From: Caldicellulosiruptor kronotskyensis 2002
GTDB lineage: Bacteria > Bacillota > Thermoanaerobacteria > Caldicellulosiruptorales > Caldicellulosiruptoraceae
DNA length: 64,000 bases
Direction: 5' to 3'
Assembly: GCF_000166775.1 (NCBI RefSeq)
Contig: NC_014720.1
Coordinates: 1,606,501-1,670,500, forward strand
This document shows positions 37,694 through 47,376 of this stretch, piece by piece. The notes beneath the pieces were generated by a model. The model searched no databases. It saw only the letters and a program-made list of their open reading frames with translations, and was not told where the DNA came from. Numbering within the stretch: position 1 is the stretch's first letter; each line of letters starts with the position of its first letter. Both the position numbers and the translations under genes were made by a program.

Positions 37694-38671
37694 TTGAGAA
37701 AGATATTTAATTTTACCGTAATAATATTATGTATACTTTATTTTTTATCCATGTTCTTAAATCCTCAACTTATCATACAATCAACAACAAAATCAGTAAT
37801 CATATGGTGGGAAAAAGTCCTGCCTTCTCTTTTTCCATATTTTTTGGTTATAAATGTACTTATAGAATCAAAACTAATAAGCCATATTTCAAATATATTC
37901 TTTTTGCCATCCAAAAAGTTATTCAAACTTTCACCAAATGGCTTATTAACAATGTTAATAGGAATGCTGACCGGATATCCTGTCGGTAGCAAGATGGTAT
38001 GTAACTTATATAGCCAAAAATTAATCAGTAAAAACGAAGCTATAAGACTCCTTTATTTTGTTAACAACTCTGGACCTCTTTTTATCATTGGAACGGTTGG
38101 AATCAATCTGCTCAGTTCTAAAAAGTATGGATATATCCTATTTTTTGCCCATATACTCGCAAGTTTGATAATAGCTTTTTGTACTTCTCGATTTGCACAA
38201 AGTGAAATACTGTCAGCTTCAGAACTTTACAAACCTTTAAATTTTGATATTGGCAAGGTTCTATCAAAATCCGTAAAAGATTCAATTGAGTCCATACTTA
38301 TTATAGGGGGTTTTATAACTCTCTTTTTCAATTTAAATAACATCCTCGACTATTTTAAAATTTATCATTTAATATGTAATCTCTTGAAATTTGTAGGTGC
38401 AGATGCTACTTTAGTAAAAGGACTTTTATACGGATTTTTTGAAATAACAAACGGCTGTGTACAGATTAATACAAACCCTCTTCCTGTCTGGCAAAAATTG
38501 ATAGCATCTGAACTTATTATTTCCTGGGGCGGACTTTCGGTACACTTTCAAACAATATCCTTTTTGAGCGCAGCAGGTTTGCAATCTTTCCACTATATTA
38601 TTGGAAAATTAATTCAGTCTGCTTTATCTACAGCTCTCATTACTTTAATTTTTATAATTTTATCGCTATGA
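37694..38671 (+). CDS. ylbJ: YlbJ-type sporulation integral membrane protein
   Basis: A 325-aa integral membrane protein with about eight TM helices and nucleoside-recognition (Gate) features: WWEKVLPSLFPYFLVINVL, GMLTGYPVGSKMV, FVNNSGPLFIIGTVG and FEITNGC. YlbJ is made in the mother cell in B. subtilis and is needed for normal spore cortex. The start is TTG 37694 with GGAG upstream. It is divergent from the patatin gene and converges on the coiled-coil gene with a 6-nt overlap. Confidence 0.9.
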   Translation: MRKIFNFTVIILCILYFLSMFLNPQLIIQSTTKSVIIWWEKVLPSLFPYFLVINVLIESKLISHISNIFFLPSKKLFKLSPNGLLTMLIGMLTGYPVGSKMVCNLYSQKLISKNEAIRLLYFVNNSGPLFIIGTVGINLLSSKKYGYILFFAHILASLIIAFCTSRFAQSEILSASELYKPLNFDIGKVLSKSVKDSIESILIIGGFITLFFNLNNILDYFKIYHLICNLLKFVGADATLVKGLLYGFFEITNGCVQINTNPLPVWQKLIASELIISWGGLSVHFQTISFLSAAGLQSFHYIIGKLIQSALSTALITLIFIILSL

Positions 38672-39127
38672 ATTTTTCTGCCTAATTTGGTCAATATTGT
38701 CATTTAGTTCTTTTACAATATTTTCAATTGTTTTCTTTGTCTGTTCCAAAAGCTCAATGGTATAACTCTGGGCCATGAGTCTATACTCTTTTGCATGTTC
38801 TTTTGCTTTTTGGATAATCTCCTCTGCTCTCTTCTCTGCTAATTTGACAATCTCTGTCTCATCTACAAGCCCTTTTACCTTGCTCTCTGCATCATTTATG
38901 ATTGCTTCTGCTTCCTTCTGAGCTCTCTCTAAAATTTTCTTCCTCTCTTCCTTTGCCCACTTGACTTGAGAAAGTTCCTGCGGCAGCAAAAGCCTTATTT
39001 CTTTTATTATCTCTAATAGCTCATCCTTTTCTACCATAACCTTTGATGTAAACGGTATTGATTTGCTATTTTCTATTATTTCCTCCATTCTCTCTAAAAG
39101 CTCCAATATACTCAGTTCACTCATCAC
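38666..39127 (-). CDS. Coiled-coil protein next to coaD, function unknown
   Basis: 153 aa. From about residue 57 to the end it is dominated by charged heptads ([36 protein letters not shown]), resembling DivIVA or ATP-synthase b-subunit stalks. There is no TM segment and no enzymatic motif. Homologues occur after coaD in other Clostridia as far as I recall, usually without a function. GTG 39127 overlaps the coaD stop as GTGA with GGAGG 7 nt upstream; ATG 39124 is a possible alternative. Confidence 0.75.
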   Translation of the reverse strand: MMSELSILELLERMEEIIENSKSIPFTSKVMVEKDELLEIIKEIRLLLPQELSQVKWAKEERKKILERAQKEAEAIINDAESKVKGLVDETEIVKLAEKRAEEIIQKAKEHAKEYRLMAQSYTIELLEQTKKTIENIVKELNDNIDQIRQKNS

Positions 39128-39630
39128 TTATTTTCCTCCATTTCCGCATATTTCTTATTCAACTTTTTCATTACCTTTTTAGCGATCTTTTCAGGAACTA
39201 AGTCTTCTATGCACCCTCCAAATCTTGCAACTTCTTTAACCATACTTGAACTGAGGTATGAATACTTGCTGTTTGTCATCATAAAAATTGTTTCAATCGA
39301 AGGTTCAAGTTTTTTGTTCAAAAGTGCCATCTGAAATTCATATTCAAAATCGGATACTGCCCTCAATCCCTTTACTATAACCTTAGCATTTTCTTGTTTC
39401 ATGAAATCAATTAAAAGACCTTTAAAAGCTTTTACCTCAACGTTCGGCAAATGTTCTGTTGTCTCTTTTAAAAGTTCAACCCTCTCTTCAATGTCAAACA
39501 CAGGTGTTTTATTTGGATTGACCAGAACAGCCACAATTAATTTATCAAAAATTTTCGAAGCCCTTTCAATTATATCAAGATGACCATTTGTAACAGGGTC
39601 AAAACTTCCTGGATATACTCCTATTTTCAA
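39124..39630 (-). CDS. coaD: Phosphopantetheine adenylyltransferase
   Basis: The penultimate step of coenzyme A synthesis. The 168-aa protein has [19 protein letters not shown] at its start, [18 protein letters not shown] in the middle and [15 protein letters not shown] at the C-terminal ATP site. Normal length. It overlaps rsmD by 4 nt (ATGA), the conserved rsmD-coaD pair. Confidence 0.97.
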   Translation of the reverse strand: MKIGVYPGSFDPVTNGHLDIIERASKIFDKLIVAVLVNPNKTPVFDIEERVELLKETTEHLPNVEVKAFKGLLIDFMKQENAKVIVKGLRAVSDFEYEFQMALLNKKLEPSIETIFMMTNSKYSYLSSSMVKEVARFGGCIEDLVPEKIAKKVMKKLNKKYAEMEENK

Positions 39631-40181
39631 CTTCTTTTACCCCCAAAACAGAAAATTGTAATTTTAGTATCACCATATTCTCTCTCTCTCAAAATAGAAA
39701 GGTTTTCATCTTCATATCGAAACTCTAAATTAGATTCAATAATTATAAGACCATTTTCACTTATTCTGCTATTTTCTATTATTTCAGAAATACACTCTTT
39801 TGCATAACCAGACTTGTACGGCGGGTCTAAAAAGATAATATCAAATACTGGACAGTTTGTAGACTTTAAAAATCTTATTACATCACCTTTTATTATCCTT
39901 GCCCTTTTCAACAAATCCAAATTTTTAAGGTTTTCCTTTATTAGATTAATGCACCTCACATCTTTTTCAACAAATGTAACTTCTCTGACACCTCTTGACA
40001 AAAACTCAATCCCTACATTTCCCGTCCCTGCAAAAAAATCAGCTACAATAAGGTTTTCATTCAAAAAAGGTGCTATCATATTAAAAATAGCTTCTTTTAC
40101 TCTATCTGATGTGGGTCTTAACCCTTCAATATTTGCACTTTTTAATTTTCTACCTTTTTGCTGGCCACTTATAACCCTCAT
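39627..40181 (-). CDS. rsmD: 16S rRNA (guanine(966)-N2)-methyltransferase
   Basis: 184 aa. Family start [13 protein letters not shown] and [13 protein letters not shown]. The SAM-binding loop is [19 protein letters not shown], and the N2-guanine catalytic motif appears as FLDPPYKSG. It heads the rsmD-coaD-coiled-coil run. Confidence 0.95.
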   Translation of the reverse strand: MRVISGQQKGRKLKSANIEGLRPTSDRVKEAIFNMIAPFLNENLIVADFFAGTGNVGIEFLSRGVREVTFVEKDVRCINLIKENLKNLDLLKRARIIKGDVIRFLKSTNCPVFDIIFLDPPYKSGYAKECISEIIENSRISENGLIIIESNLEFRYEDENLSILREREYGDTKITIFCFGGKRS

Positions 40182-40242
40182 TTTTTAAGCAACTTCTTAC
40201 AATTTGTTTATATATTGATTATATAAAAATCCCTCTAAAAAA

Positions 40243-40280
40243 ACAACAACGAAGAGACTCAAAAAGTCCCTTCGTTGTTG
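40243..40280 (-). terminator. Terminator downstream of the SASP gene
   Basis: A long stem (CAACAACGAAGGGACT on the minus strand pairing with the following AGTCTCTTCGTTGTTG, one G-A mismatch) is followed on the minus strand by a run of seven T. It isolates the SASP/recG side from rsmD. Confidence 0.9.
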
Positions 40281-40304
40281 GTAAATTTTAAACACCTCGC
40301 GGGG

Positions 40305-40502
40305 TTATTTGCCTGCTGCTCTATTTTCATAATCCTGAATCATTCTCTTTACCATATAACCACCAATTGAACCTGCCTGTTTTGCTGTCAAATCACCGTT
40401 GTAACCTGGTTTGAGAGGTACTCCAATTGAACTTGCTACCTCCGCCTTTAACTGGTCAAGAGCCTTTGTGGCTTCCGGAACAAGCTTTCTATTTCTTGCC
40501 AT
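40305..40502 (-). CDS. Alpha/beta-type small acid-soluble spore protein (SASP)
   Basis: 65 aa. It begins MARNRKLVPEATKALDQLKA, then a GYNGDLTAKQAG stretch and SIGGYMVKRMI, the two conserved blocks of alpha/beta SASPs. These proteins coat spore DNA and are degraded by the GPR protease on germination. ATG 40502 is chosen with AAGGGGGT about 8 nt upstream; an in-frame TTG at 40511 is unlikely. It has its own terminator, and it lies in a stretch of housekeeping genes. Confidence 0.93.
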   Translation of the reverse strand: MARNRKLVPEATKALDQLKAEVASSIGVPLKPGYNGDLTAKQAGSIGGYMVKRMIQDYENRAAGK

Positions 40503-40598
40503 GGCCTTCAACCCCCTTTTTTGTTTGAGACTTTTCTTTTTTCACTATTTAATATGCTCACTTTTAAAAAAATTATAACAAGAAATATTTGAAAAGGG

Positions 40599-42638
40599 TT
40601 AAAGGCCAATATTTTCTATATTATTGTAAAATTGTTTATTGATTTTCTCTAAAAGTTTATTATCAACAAGATTAAGTCTAATGGTTTCTTCTGCAGCAAT
40701 TCTTGCTTGCTTTAAAATATCCATATCATTTATGATATCGGCTACTTTAAAGTTCATGATACCATGTTGTTTTGTTCCAAATAAATCACCAGGTCCTCGA
40801 AGTTTTAGGTCCATTTCAGCAATTTCAAATCCGTTCTGACTTCTTGTTATAGCTATCATCCTTTTTTTGGCAATCTCTGAATCGCTTTGATTAAACAAGA
40901 TACAGTACGACTGGTACTCGCCTCTGCCAACTCGCCCCCTAAGCTGATGCAGCTGAGCAAGTCCAAATCTTTCAGCATTCTCAATCACCATAACTGTGGC
41001 ATTTGGAACGTTTATTCCAACCTCAACAACTGTAGTTGAAACTAATATATGAATGTGTCCATCTTTAAAATCATTTAAGATTTTGTCTCTCTCTTTTGCA
41101 GAAAGTTTTCCGTGTAAGCAAGCTACATTGTAGTCTTTAAAAAATCCTTCTTTCAAAGATTTTGCAAATTCAACCGCCGATTTTGCATTCAAAGTTTCTG
41201 ACTCTTCAATCAGAGGACATATCCAGTAAACCTGCCTTCCTTCGTCTAACTGTTTCTTTATGAAATTGTACACACGCTGGCGAAAACTCTCATCAACAGC
41301 GTATGTCAAAATTTTTTTTCTGCCGGGAGGTAGCTGGTCAATAATAGAAATATCAAGGTCTCCATGCAAAACCAAACTCAAAGTTCTGGGTATTGGAGTT
41401 GCTGTCATAACAAGAATGTTCGGTGAACTTCCTTTTTTTGTAAGCTCTACCCTTTGGATAACTCCAAATCTGTGCTGTTCATCAGTAATTGCCAAGCCAA
41501 GGTTTTTAAATTTTACATCATCTTGGATAAGTGCATGGGTTCCAATGACCATTTTGCAAAGTCCATGTTCAAGCTCTTTTAAGATTATTTCCTTTTCTTT
41601 TTTTGGAGTTGATCCAATTAGAAGTCTTACATTGAATTTATTATCAAAGTATTTTTTACATTCGTTATAATGCTGCAAAGCTAAAACCTCTGTTGGTGCC
41701 ATTAGTGCAACCTGATATCCCGCTTTAATTGTTGCATACGCGCTTGCCAAAGCTACAACCGTCTTTCCGCAACCCACATCGCCTTGGATAAGCCTGTTCA
41801 TCTGTTTTGTACTTTCTAAATCCTGTGCAATCTCTGCCAATACTCTTTTTTGTGCATCAGTTAACTCAAACGGAAGAAGCTTTTCAAACTCTTTTAAGCT
41901 ACTTTGCACATTTTCAATTTTTATTCCTTCGTTTTTTTCTATGTTTTCTTTTAGAAGCAAAAGGGAAAGCTGAAGAAGATAAAACTCTTCAAACACAAGT
42001 CGTTTCCTTGCAAGTTCTAAACTCAATTTGTTTTCTGGAAAATGAATATTTTTTATTGCAAAATTGATTTCACTCAAATTATATTTTTGCCTTATATAAG
42101 GCGGAATTATATCTATAAGCATTCCATCAACTTGCTGCAAAAGATTGTTTACAATATTTCTAATCACCTTTTGTGAAAGACCTTCAGTAGAATTATATAC
42201 AGGAACAATCCTACCTGTATGAATAAGATGTTGGTCATATTTCTCAAATTCAGGATTTTTCACTTCAATATAAAAGCCTTTTCTCTCAATCTTCCCAGAA
42301 AAGCAAAAAACCTCTCCTTCTTTCAAAACGTTTTTTATATAGTCCTGGTTAAACCATACAGTTGTAACAACCCCAGTACTATCCTCAACAGGAATTTTTA
42401 TTATCTTTACTGACCTTGTTTCTATCTCCAAAGGTTTGCCTGCAACCTTTGCAACAAATGACTCTATCTCACCATCACAAAGCTCTCTTATTTTCTTTAG
42501 TCTACTATAATCAAGATATTTTCGTGGTATGTGCCAGAGCAAATCCTCGGCTTTTTTTATACCCAGCTTTTTAAATAGCTTTTCTCTGTTTTCTCCAACA
42601 CCTTTTAAGAATCTTATGTCTTTTTCAAGAACATTCAT
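40599..42638 (-). CDS. recG: ATP-dependent DNA helicase RecG
   Basis: Regresses stalled replication forks and moves Holliday junctions. The 679-aa protein has the N-terminal wedge/OB domain (VEDSTGVVTTVWFN), Walker A GDVGCGKT, a DEQH box (AITDEQHRFGV), MTATPIPRTL, and the C-terminal HQLRGRVGRGEYQSYC motif VI. Length is typical of Firmicute RecG. It follows fakA by 7 nt, as in the yloU-fakA-recG neighbourhood of Bacillus, without the serine dehydratase genes found there. Confidence 0.97.
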   Translation of the reverse strand: MNVLEKDIRFLKGVGENREKLFKKLGIKKAEDLLWHIPRKYLDYSRLKKIRELCDGEIESFVAKVAGKPLEIETRSVKIIKIPVEDSTGVVTTVWFNQDYIKNVLKEGEVFCFSGKIERKGFYIEVKNPEFEKYDQHLIHTGRIVPVYNSTEGLSQKVIRNIVNNLLQQVDGMLIDIIPPYIRQKYNLSEINFAIKNIHFPENKLSLELARKRLVFEEFYLLQLSLLLLKENIEKNEGIKIENVQSSLKEFEKLLPFELTDAQKRVLAEIAQDLESTKQMNRLIQGDVGCGKTVVALASAYATIKAGYQVALMAPTEVLALQHYNECKKYFDNKFNVRLLIGSTPKKEKEIILKELEHGLCKMVIGTHALIQDDVKFKNLGLAITDEQHRFGVIQRVELTKKGSSPNILVMTATPIPRTLSLVLHGDLDISIIDQLPPGRKKILTYAVDESFRQRVYNFIKKQLDEGRQVYWICPLIEESETLNAKSAVEFAKSLKEGFFKDYNVACLHGKLSAKERDKILNDFKDGHIHILVSTTVVEVGINVPNATVMVIENAERFGLAQLHQLRGRVGRGEYQSYCILFNQSDSEIAKKRMIAITRSQNGFEIAEMDLKLRGPGDLFGTKQHGIMNFKVADIINDMDILKQARIAAEETIRLNLVDNKLLEKINKQFYNNIENIGL

Positions 42639-42645
42639 TTTACCA

Positions 42646-44286
42646 TCACATCTCAGCTACAATAATTAATTGATAAATTTCATTTCCACTTTCATAGCTC
42701 TCAATGTCAATTTTCGGGTATATTTCTTGTATGTTTTTAACAAGCACCTCTATATCTTCTAAGGCTACACCTTTGCCATAGTAGATACTCAAAATCTGGG
42801 TTGTAGAATCAACAATCTTTTCGACACAAGCCAAAGCTACTTTTAACATATCTTTGTCACATGCAATTATTTCCTTTTTGGAAATCCCTATAAAATCGCC
42901 TTCTTCAATCTCAAACCCGTTTATTTTTGTATTTCTCACTGCCTTAGTTATTTCTACAACCTTTACTGAGTTTATAGCTTGCTGCATGAGCTTTATATTT
43001 TCTTCAATACTCTTGTTCAAATCAAACTTTATCATTGCAGTAATGCACTCAGGAATATTGGTTGTCTTCATAATCACTATATTTTTATTTGTATTAATAA
43101 GCTGTAAAGAAAGCTCTGCTGACATAATCACGTTTTTATTGTTCGGGAAAATAAATACATTTTTGGCTGGTACATTCTTTATAGCATTTACAAAGTCCTC
43201 AGCGCTTGGATTCATAGTCTGTCCGCCTTCAATTACAAAATCAACACCCAAGCCTTTTAATATTTCATTGAATCCTTCTCCTTGTGATACAGCTACAAAA
43301 CCATATTCCTTTATAATAACTTCAGCTTGTGTTTGAAGTTCTGTCTCATGGTTTTCTCTTTTACTTATAAACTCCTGGTGCTGATATTTCATATTATCAA
43401 TCTTTATATTTATAAGCTCACCATATTTCAAAGCCTTTTCTATTACCTTGCCAGGTGAATTTGTATGAACGTGTGTTTTGAGAATGTCGCCATCTTGGAT
43501 TACAATAATTGAATCACCAATTGTCTCAAGATATTCCTTAAATTCTTTTTCAATATTCTTTTTCAAACCGGTAATAAAAAACTCTGTACAGTAAGTAAAC
43601 TTAATATCTTCAGGTTTAAAAGTGAGGGCTGTATAAACTTCCTGCTGTGATGGCTCTTCAAATACCATTCCTTCTTTTAAGAATTTATACATCCCTTCAA
43701 AAATTATTACAAGACCCATACCGCCACTGTCAACTACATTTGCCTCTTTTAAAATAGAAAGCATCTCTGGTGTCTTTGCAAGCCACTTCTTCCCGCTTGA
43801 AACGCACACTTCCAGCAAATCCTCTATTTCACTCACAATGCCTTCTGCCACTTCTTTTTCAACATCCTCTGCAATCCCGCGTGCAACTGTGAGCATAGTG
43901 CCTTCTGTAGGCTTCATCACTGCTTTGTAAGCACTTGCAGACGCAGATTTTAAACAAGCAACAAATGTTGGTGTATCTATAACATCTTTGCCTTTTAGCT
44001 CTTTGGCAAATCCGCGTAAAAGCTGAGAAAGAATAACACCAGAATTACCGCGTGCACCTTTTAAGCTGCCAAACGCAACTGCATTCATAAGTTTGTCCAC
44101 ATTTTCGAAAGTCTTTCCATTTATTTCTTTTATGCTGCTGTCAAGAGTGGCAGACATATTGGTGCCTGTGTCACCATCTGGTACTGGAAAAACGTTTAAT
44201 GAGTTTATCTTATCTATGTGCAATTTTAAATAATTATTTGCAGCTTTTAACATATCTTTTAACACATCTGCAGTTAAAAATTTCAT
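42646..44286 (-). CDS. fakA: Fatty acid kinase subunit FakA (YloV, DAK2 domain)
   Basis: FakA phosphorylates fatty acids carried by FakB (DegV) proteins, feeding exogenous fatty acids into phospholipid synthesis. The 546-aa protein has the DAK2 nucleotide domain at its start: NSLNVFPVPDGDTGTNMSATL, GSLKGARGNSGVILSQLLRG. A middle domain and a DegV-like C-terminal domain follow. No fakB gene is adjacent. It is 21 nt after yloU. Confidence 0.93.
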   Translation of the reverse strand: MKFLTADVLKDMLKAANNYLKLHIDKINSLNVFPVPDGDTGTNMSATLDSSIKEINGKTFENVDKLMNAVAFGSLKGARGNSGVILSQLLRGFAKELKGKDVIDTPTFVACLKSASASAYKAVMKPTEGTMLTVARGIAEDVEKEVAEGIVSEIEDLLEVCVSSGKKWLAKTPEMLSILKEANVVDSGGMGLVIIFEGMYKFLKEGMVFEEPSQQEVYTALTFKPEDIKFTYCTEFFITGLKKNIEKEFKEYLETIGDSIIVIQDGDILKTHVHTNSPGKVIEKALKYGELINIKIDNMKYQHQEFISKRENHETELQTQAEVIIKEYGFVAVSQGEGFNEILKGLGVDFVIEGGQTMNPSAEDFVNAIKNVPAKNVFIFPNNKNVIMSAELSLQLINTNKNIVIMKTTNIPECITAMIKFDLNKSIEENIKLMQQAINSVKVVEITKAVRNTKINGFEIEEGDFIGISKKEIIACDKDMLKVALACVEKIVDSTTQILSIYYGKGVALEDIEVLVKNIQEIYPKIDIESYESGNEIYQLIIVAEM

Positions 44287-44307
44287 AGTCCAATCCTCCT
44301 CAGCAAG

Positions 44308-44658
44308 TTACAAACGAATACCATCTACAAAGATATTTATAGTTCCCGGCTTTAGACCTGTGTATTTTCCAATAGCATATGAAACTCTTTCTCTGATATT
44401 TTCAGCAACAACAGGAATTCTGGTGCCGTACTCCACAATTATGTGAATATCAACGTTGACAATACCATTTTCTGCCATAACCTTTATACCTTTTTGCAAG
44501 TTTTCCCTGCCAAGAAGTGTAACTATCCCGTCTGCTACACTTTTTGATGCCATACCAACAACACCATAGCTTTCCATACACGAAAGCCCTATTATTGTAG
44601 CAATGCAATCATTGGTAATCTCTATCTTTCCAAATTCATTTTCAAAATAAACACCCAT
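44308..44658 (-). CDS. Asp23/Gls24 family protein (YloU)
   Basis: 116 aa, an Asp23/Gls24 (DUF322) protein: ITNDCIATIIGLSCMESYGVVGM, VNVDIHIIVEYGTRIPVVAENIRE and PGTINIFVDGIRL. Members are linked to the cell envelope and alkaline stress; FakA partners are common. ATG 44658 lies 9 nt after GGAG; an ATG at 44667 touches the SD. Confidence 0.9.
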   Translation of the reverse strand: MGVYFENEFGKIEITNDCIATIIGLSCMESYGVVGMASKSVADGIVTLLGRENLQKGIKVMAENGIVNVDIHIIVEYGTRIPVVAENIRERVSYAIGKYTGLKPGTINIFVDGIRL

Positions 44659-44670
44659 AATTTTCATCTC

Positions 44671-45255
44671 CTATCTTTTTACAATCTTCGACAACCTTTT
44701 ATAAATAACAAAAGTAACCACTGAAATTATTGTACCTTTTACCAAATTAAATGGAATTATTGAAAATAAAATCAATGTAAACTTATCTGTCACAAGACCA
44801 TTTACCTTTGAAGCAATTTTTACTATCTCTGAGATTGGAAATTTCAAAGCATTTTCGTAAAGAGGGAGAAGCACAAAGTAGTTTAGCAAACCGGCCCAGA
44901 CAGAAAATGCAATGGTAGAAATAATAAGAGCTACTGCAGCACCTCTTTTAGTTCTATTCTTGGCATATATGTATCCTGCAATGTACACAAAAAAGCCGCC
45001 AATCATAAAGTTAGCAAATTCGCCTATTCCGACCGTTTTGGTAACAAACAGATGAAGTACATTTTTCAAAAATTCAACACCCACACCCCAAGCAGGTCCA
45101 AGAGCAAATGAAATTATCAATGCTATACAGTCACTAAAATCAAGCTTTAAAAACTCCGGAAATATCCCTAAAGGAAATTCTATTAGCATTACAACAAATG
45201 CTAAAGCACCAAAGATTGAAACCTTAACAAGATTTTTTAACTCAACCTGTTTCAT
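44671..45255 (-). CDS. ribU: ECF transporter S component, RibU-like (riboflavin)
   Basis: A 194-aa membrane protein with about five to six helices, the substrate-binding subunit of an energy-coupling factor transporter. It has a lysine-rich start ahead of GALAFVVMLIEFPLGIFPEFLKLDFSD and ALGPAWGVGVEFLKNVLH, both typical of RibU. The ECF ATPase and T subunits are not in the window, so it is probably served by a shared module. The gap upstream is too small (24 nt) for an FMN riboswitch. Confidence 0.85.
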   Translation of the reverse strand: MKQVELKNLVKVSIFGALAFVVMLIEFPLGIFPEFLKLDFSDCIALIISFALGPAWGVGVEFLKNVLHLFVTKTVGIGEFANFMIGGFFVYIAGYIYAKNRTKRGAAVALIISTIAFSVWAGLLNYFVLLPLYENALKFPISEIVKIASKVNGLVTDKFTLILFSIIPFNLVKGTIISVVTFVIYKRLSKIVKR

Positions 45256-45279
45256 CTTTCAATTACCTCTCCTCTCTTT

Positions 45280-45981
45280 TTACTTACCAAACACCAAATA
45301 AGCCTCTTCTTCTTTCATCACCCTGTATTCACCCGGTTTTAAACTTTGGTCTAAATTAAGACCTCCTATTCTCAGACGTTTTAGGTCCACCACCTTATTT
45401 CCAATTGCTTCGAACATCCTTTTAACTTGATGATATTTACCTTCATATATACACAATTTGACTGTGGTACTATCAATAATAGTATATTTTGCAGGAAGTG
45501 TCTTATAACCATCATCTAAGATAATACCATTTTCAAACTCTTTCAGCTTTTCCTCATCCACCTCTTTTTCAAGCCTTACTAAATACTCTTTTTCAATTCT
45601 TTTTTTGGGTGAGATAACTCTGTGCGTATATTCACCATCATCTGTAATTATCAAAAGACCTTCTGCGTCTTTGTCAAGTCTTCCAACTGTATGCAAATCT
45701 CGATACTTTAAATCATCAGAAATAAGTGAAAACACTGTAAGTGATGCCAGCTCTTCATTTGAGCACACATAACCTTTCGGTTTGTTCATCATGATATAAA
45801 TCTGTTTACTGAACTTTACAACTCTGCCATCAACTTCGACTATATCTTCTTCAGGATTAATCTTAAAATCAACTTCAACTATTTGTTTCCCATTTACAGT
45901 CACAATTCCTTCTCTTATTAACTTTTTAACCTGACTTCGTGAACCAAAACCACAGTGAGTCAGAAACTTGTCAAGCCTCAT
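45280..45981 (-). CDS. RsuA/RluB-type pseudouridine synthase
   Basis: 234 aa. An N-terminal S4 RNA-binding domain begins MRLDKFLTHCGFGSRSQVKK. The catalytic motif is HTVGRLDKDAEGLLIITDDG with the active aspartate, and the C-terminal YHQVKRMFEAIG is standard. It targets a uridine in 16S or 23S rRNA; which one is not settled. ATG 45981 is 2 nt past the stop of the upstream methyltransferase and gives the usual start; an ATG at 45999 lies inside that gene. Confidence 0.9.
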   Translation of the reverse strand: MRLDKFLTHCGFGSRSQVKKLIREGIVTVNGKQIVEVDFKINPEEDIVEVDGRVVKFSKQIYIMMNKPKGYVCSNEELASLTVFSLISDDLKYRDLHTVGRLDKDAEGLLIITDDGEYTHRVISPKKRIEKEYLVRLEKEVDEEKLKEFENGIILDDGYKTLPAKYTIIDSTTVKLCIYEGKYHQVKRMFEAIGNKVVDLKRLRIGGLNLDQSLKPGEYRVMKEEEAYLVFGK

Positions 45982-45983
45982 TT

Positions 45984-47351
45984 TTATTCTAATCTCCATC
46001 CTTTTGGGAAATAATTTTTTATTATATGTCCCTCTGCTTTACCCCATCCAAGAGTAAAGCCATCTACACATATCCCTACAAATCCATTTAGATTTTCTTT
46101 GTTCTCTATCGTCTCGCCTTTTAAATACCTCCACAGCCTTTCATCTTCTTGAGAAAAGTTAATAGCAACCTTGAGATTTTCGCACTTTAAACTCGCAATC
46201 AAATGAGCAGAAGGATAAAATCTTCCTTTGTAAACTTCTCCAAGCAAAAGACCATTTCGAATCGGTGTTATTTTATCAAAAGGTCCGTCAAAACCCAAAT
46301 ACAGTTTGTTTGCTTTTTTATAAAACACCCTATCTTTAAAGTTACTTAAGTCTATGTTCAAGTATTTATTACAAAACTTTTCGAAAATTTTTAAATCCTC
46401 ACTGTCCACCTCTAATCTTTGTGGCTGAAAAGTCCACTCAAATCCACTTTCTCTCGCCTTTCTTAACTTGCAAATAAAATGTCCCTCGCCTCTGACCCTA
46501 TGCGGGTAAATTCTCACCGCTTTTTTCAAATTTTCATTGCCATTTATCTCAATTCCATCCGAAAAACCCTCATATTTTTTTATCTCAACAACCTCATAGT
46601 TTTTATGTTTTTTTAAGAACCAGTCAATAATTCCTTCATTCTCTTCTACTTCAAACGTACAGGTGGAATATACTATCTCACCACCCACTTTCAAAAGTTC
46701 ATCCACCTCTGTCATTATACTTCTCTGCAGATTGACATACTTTTCAGGATGATTGGAAGTCCACTTTTTGGCTGCCGTTGGGTCTTTGCGAAACATTCCC
46801 TCACCAGAACAAGGTGCGTCAACTAAAATCTTGTCAAAATATGCACCATAGCTTTCCGCTATCTCTTTTGGTTTGTTGTTTAGAATGACAACATTTGTAA
46901 GCCCAAGATTTTCAACATTCTTTACAAGCGCCTTGATTCTTGATGGTTTTACATCATTGGATACAAGCAATCCATTTTGACCAAGTCTTGCTGCTATCTG
47001 AATGCTCTTTCCCCCAGGTGCAGCACACAAGTCCAAAACTTTTTCGCCTTCCTTTACATCCAAAGCCTCAACCGGAAACATGGCTGATGGTTCTTGAATA
47101 TATACAAGCCCAGCAAAATAGTATGGGTGTTTGCTCAGTCTTAACTCTTCAGTGTAGTAAAAACCATCTTTACACCATGGAATTCTTTCAAATTCAATTC
47201 CTATTTTATCTATAAACTCTTCGACTGAAACTTTGGCAGTGTTGACCCTAAAACCTTTATAACTGTCAAAGTCATATATTTTTATAAACTGGTCAAATTC
47301 ATCATTTAAAATCTCTTTCATTTTTGACAAAAATTCTTCTGGCAAATTCAA
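45984..47351 (-). CDS. RsmF/NOL1-NOP2-Sun family RNA cytosine-C5 methyltransferase
   Basis: 455 aa. The SAM site is VLDLCAAPGGKSIQIAARL, the catalytic motifs are VDAPCSGEGMFRKDP and YSTCTFEVEENE with the two cysteines, and the C-terminal region is RsmF-like. The frame is open to 47468, but that extension lies within the upstream gene; TTG 47351 follows AAGGAGG and gives a normal length. It is downstream of an RlmI-type gene by about 25 nt, so two m5C enzymes are adjacent. Confidence 0.9.
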   Translation of the reverse strand: MNLPEEFLSKMKEILNDEFDQFIKIYDFDSYKGFRVNTAKVSVEEFIDKIGIEFERIPWCKDGFYYTEELRLSKHPYYFAGLVYIQEPSAMFPVEALDVKEGEKVLDLCAAPGGKSIQIAARLGQNGLLVSNDVKPSRIKALVKNVENLGLTNVVILNNKPKEIAESYGAYFDKILVDAPCSGEGMFRKDPTAAKKWTSNHPEKYVNLQRSIMTEVDELLKVGGEIVYSTCTFEVEENEGIIDWFLKKHKNYEVVEIKKYEGFSDGIEINGNENLKKAVRIYPHRVRGEGHFICKLRKARESGFEWTFQPQRLEVDSEDLKIFEKFCNKYLNIDLSNFKDRVFYKKANKLYLGFDGPFDKITPIRNGLLLGEVYKGRFYPSAHLIASLKCENLKVAINFSQEDERLWRYLKGETIENKENLNGFVGICVDGFTLGWGKAEGHIIKNYFPKGWRLE

Positions 47352-47376
47352 TTTACAGTTAGCCTCCTTGTAAATC

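Noticed and set aside
45256..45279. FMN riboswitch upstream of ribU
   Set aside because: Only 24 nt are available, far too short for the aptamer.
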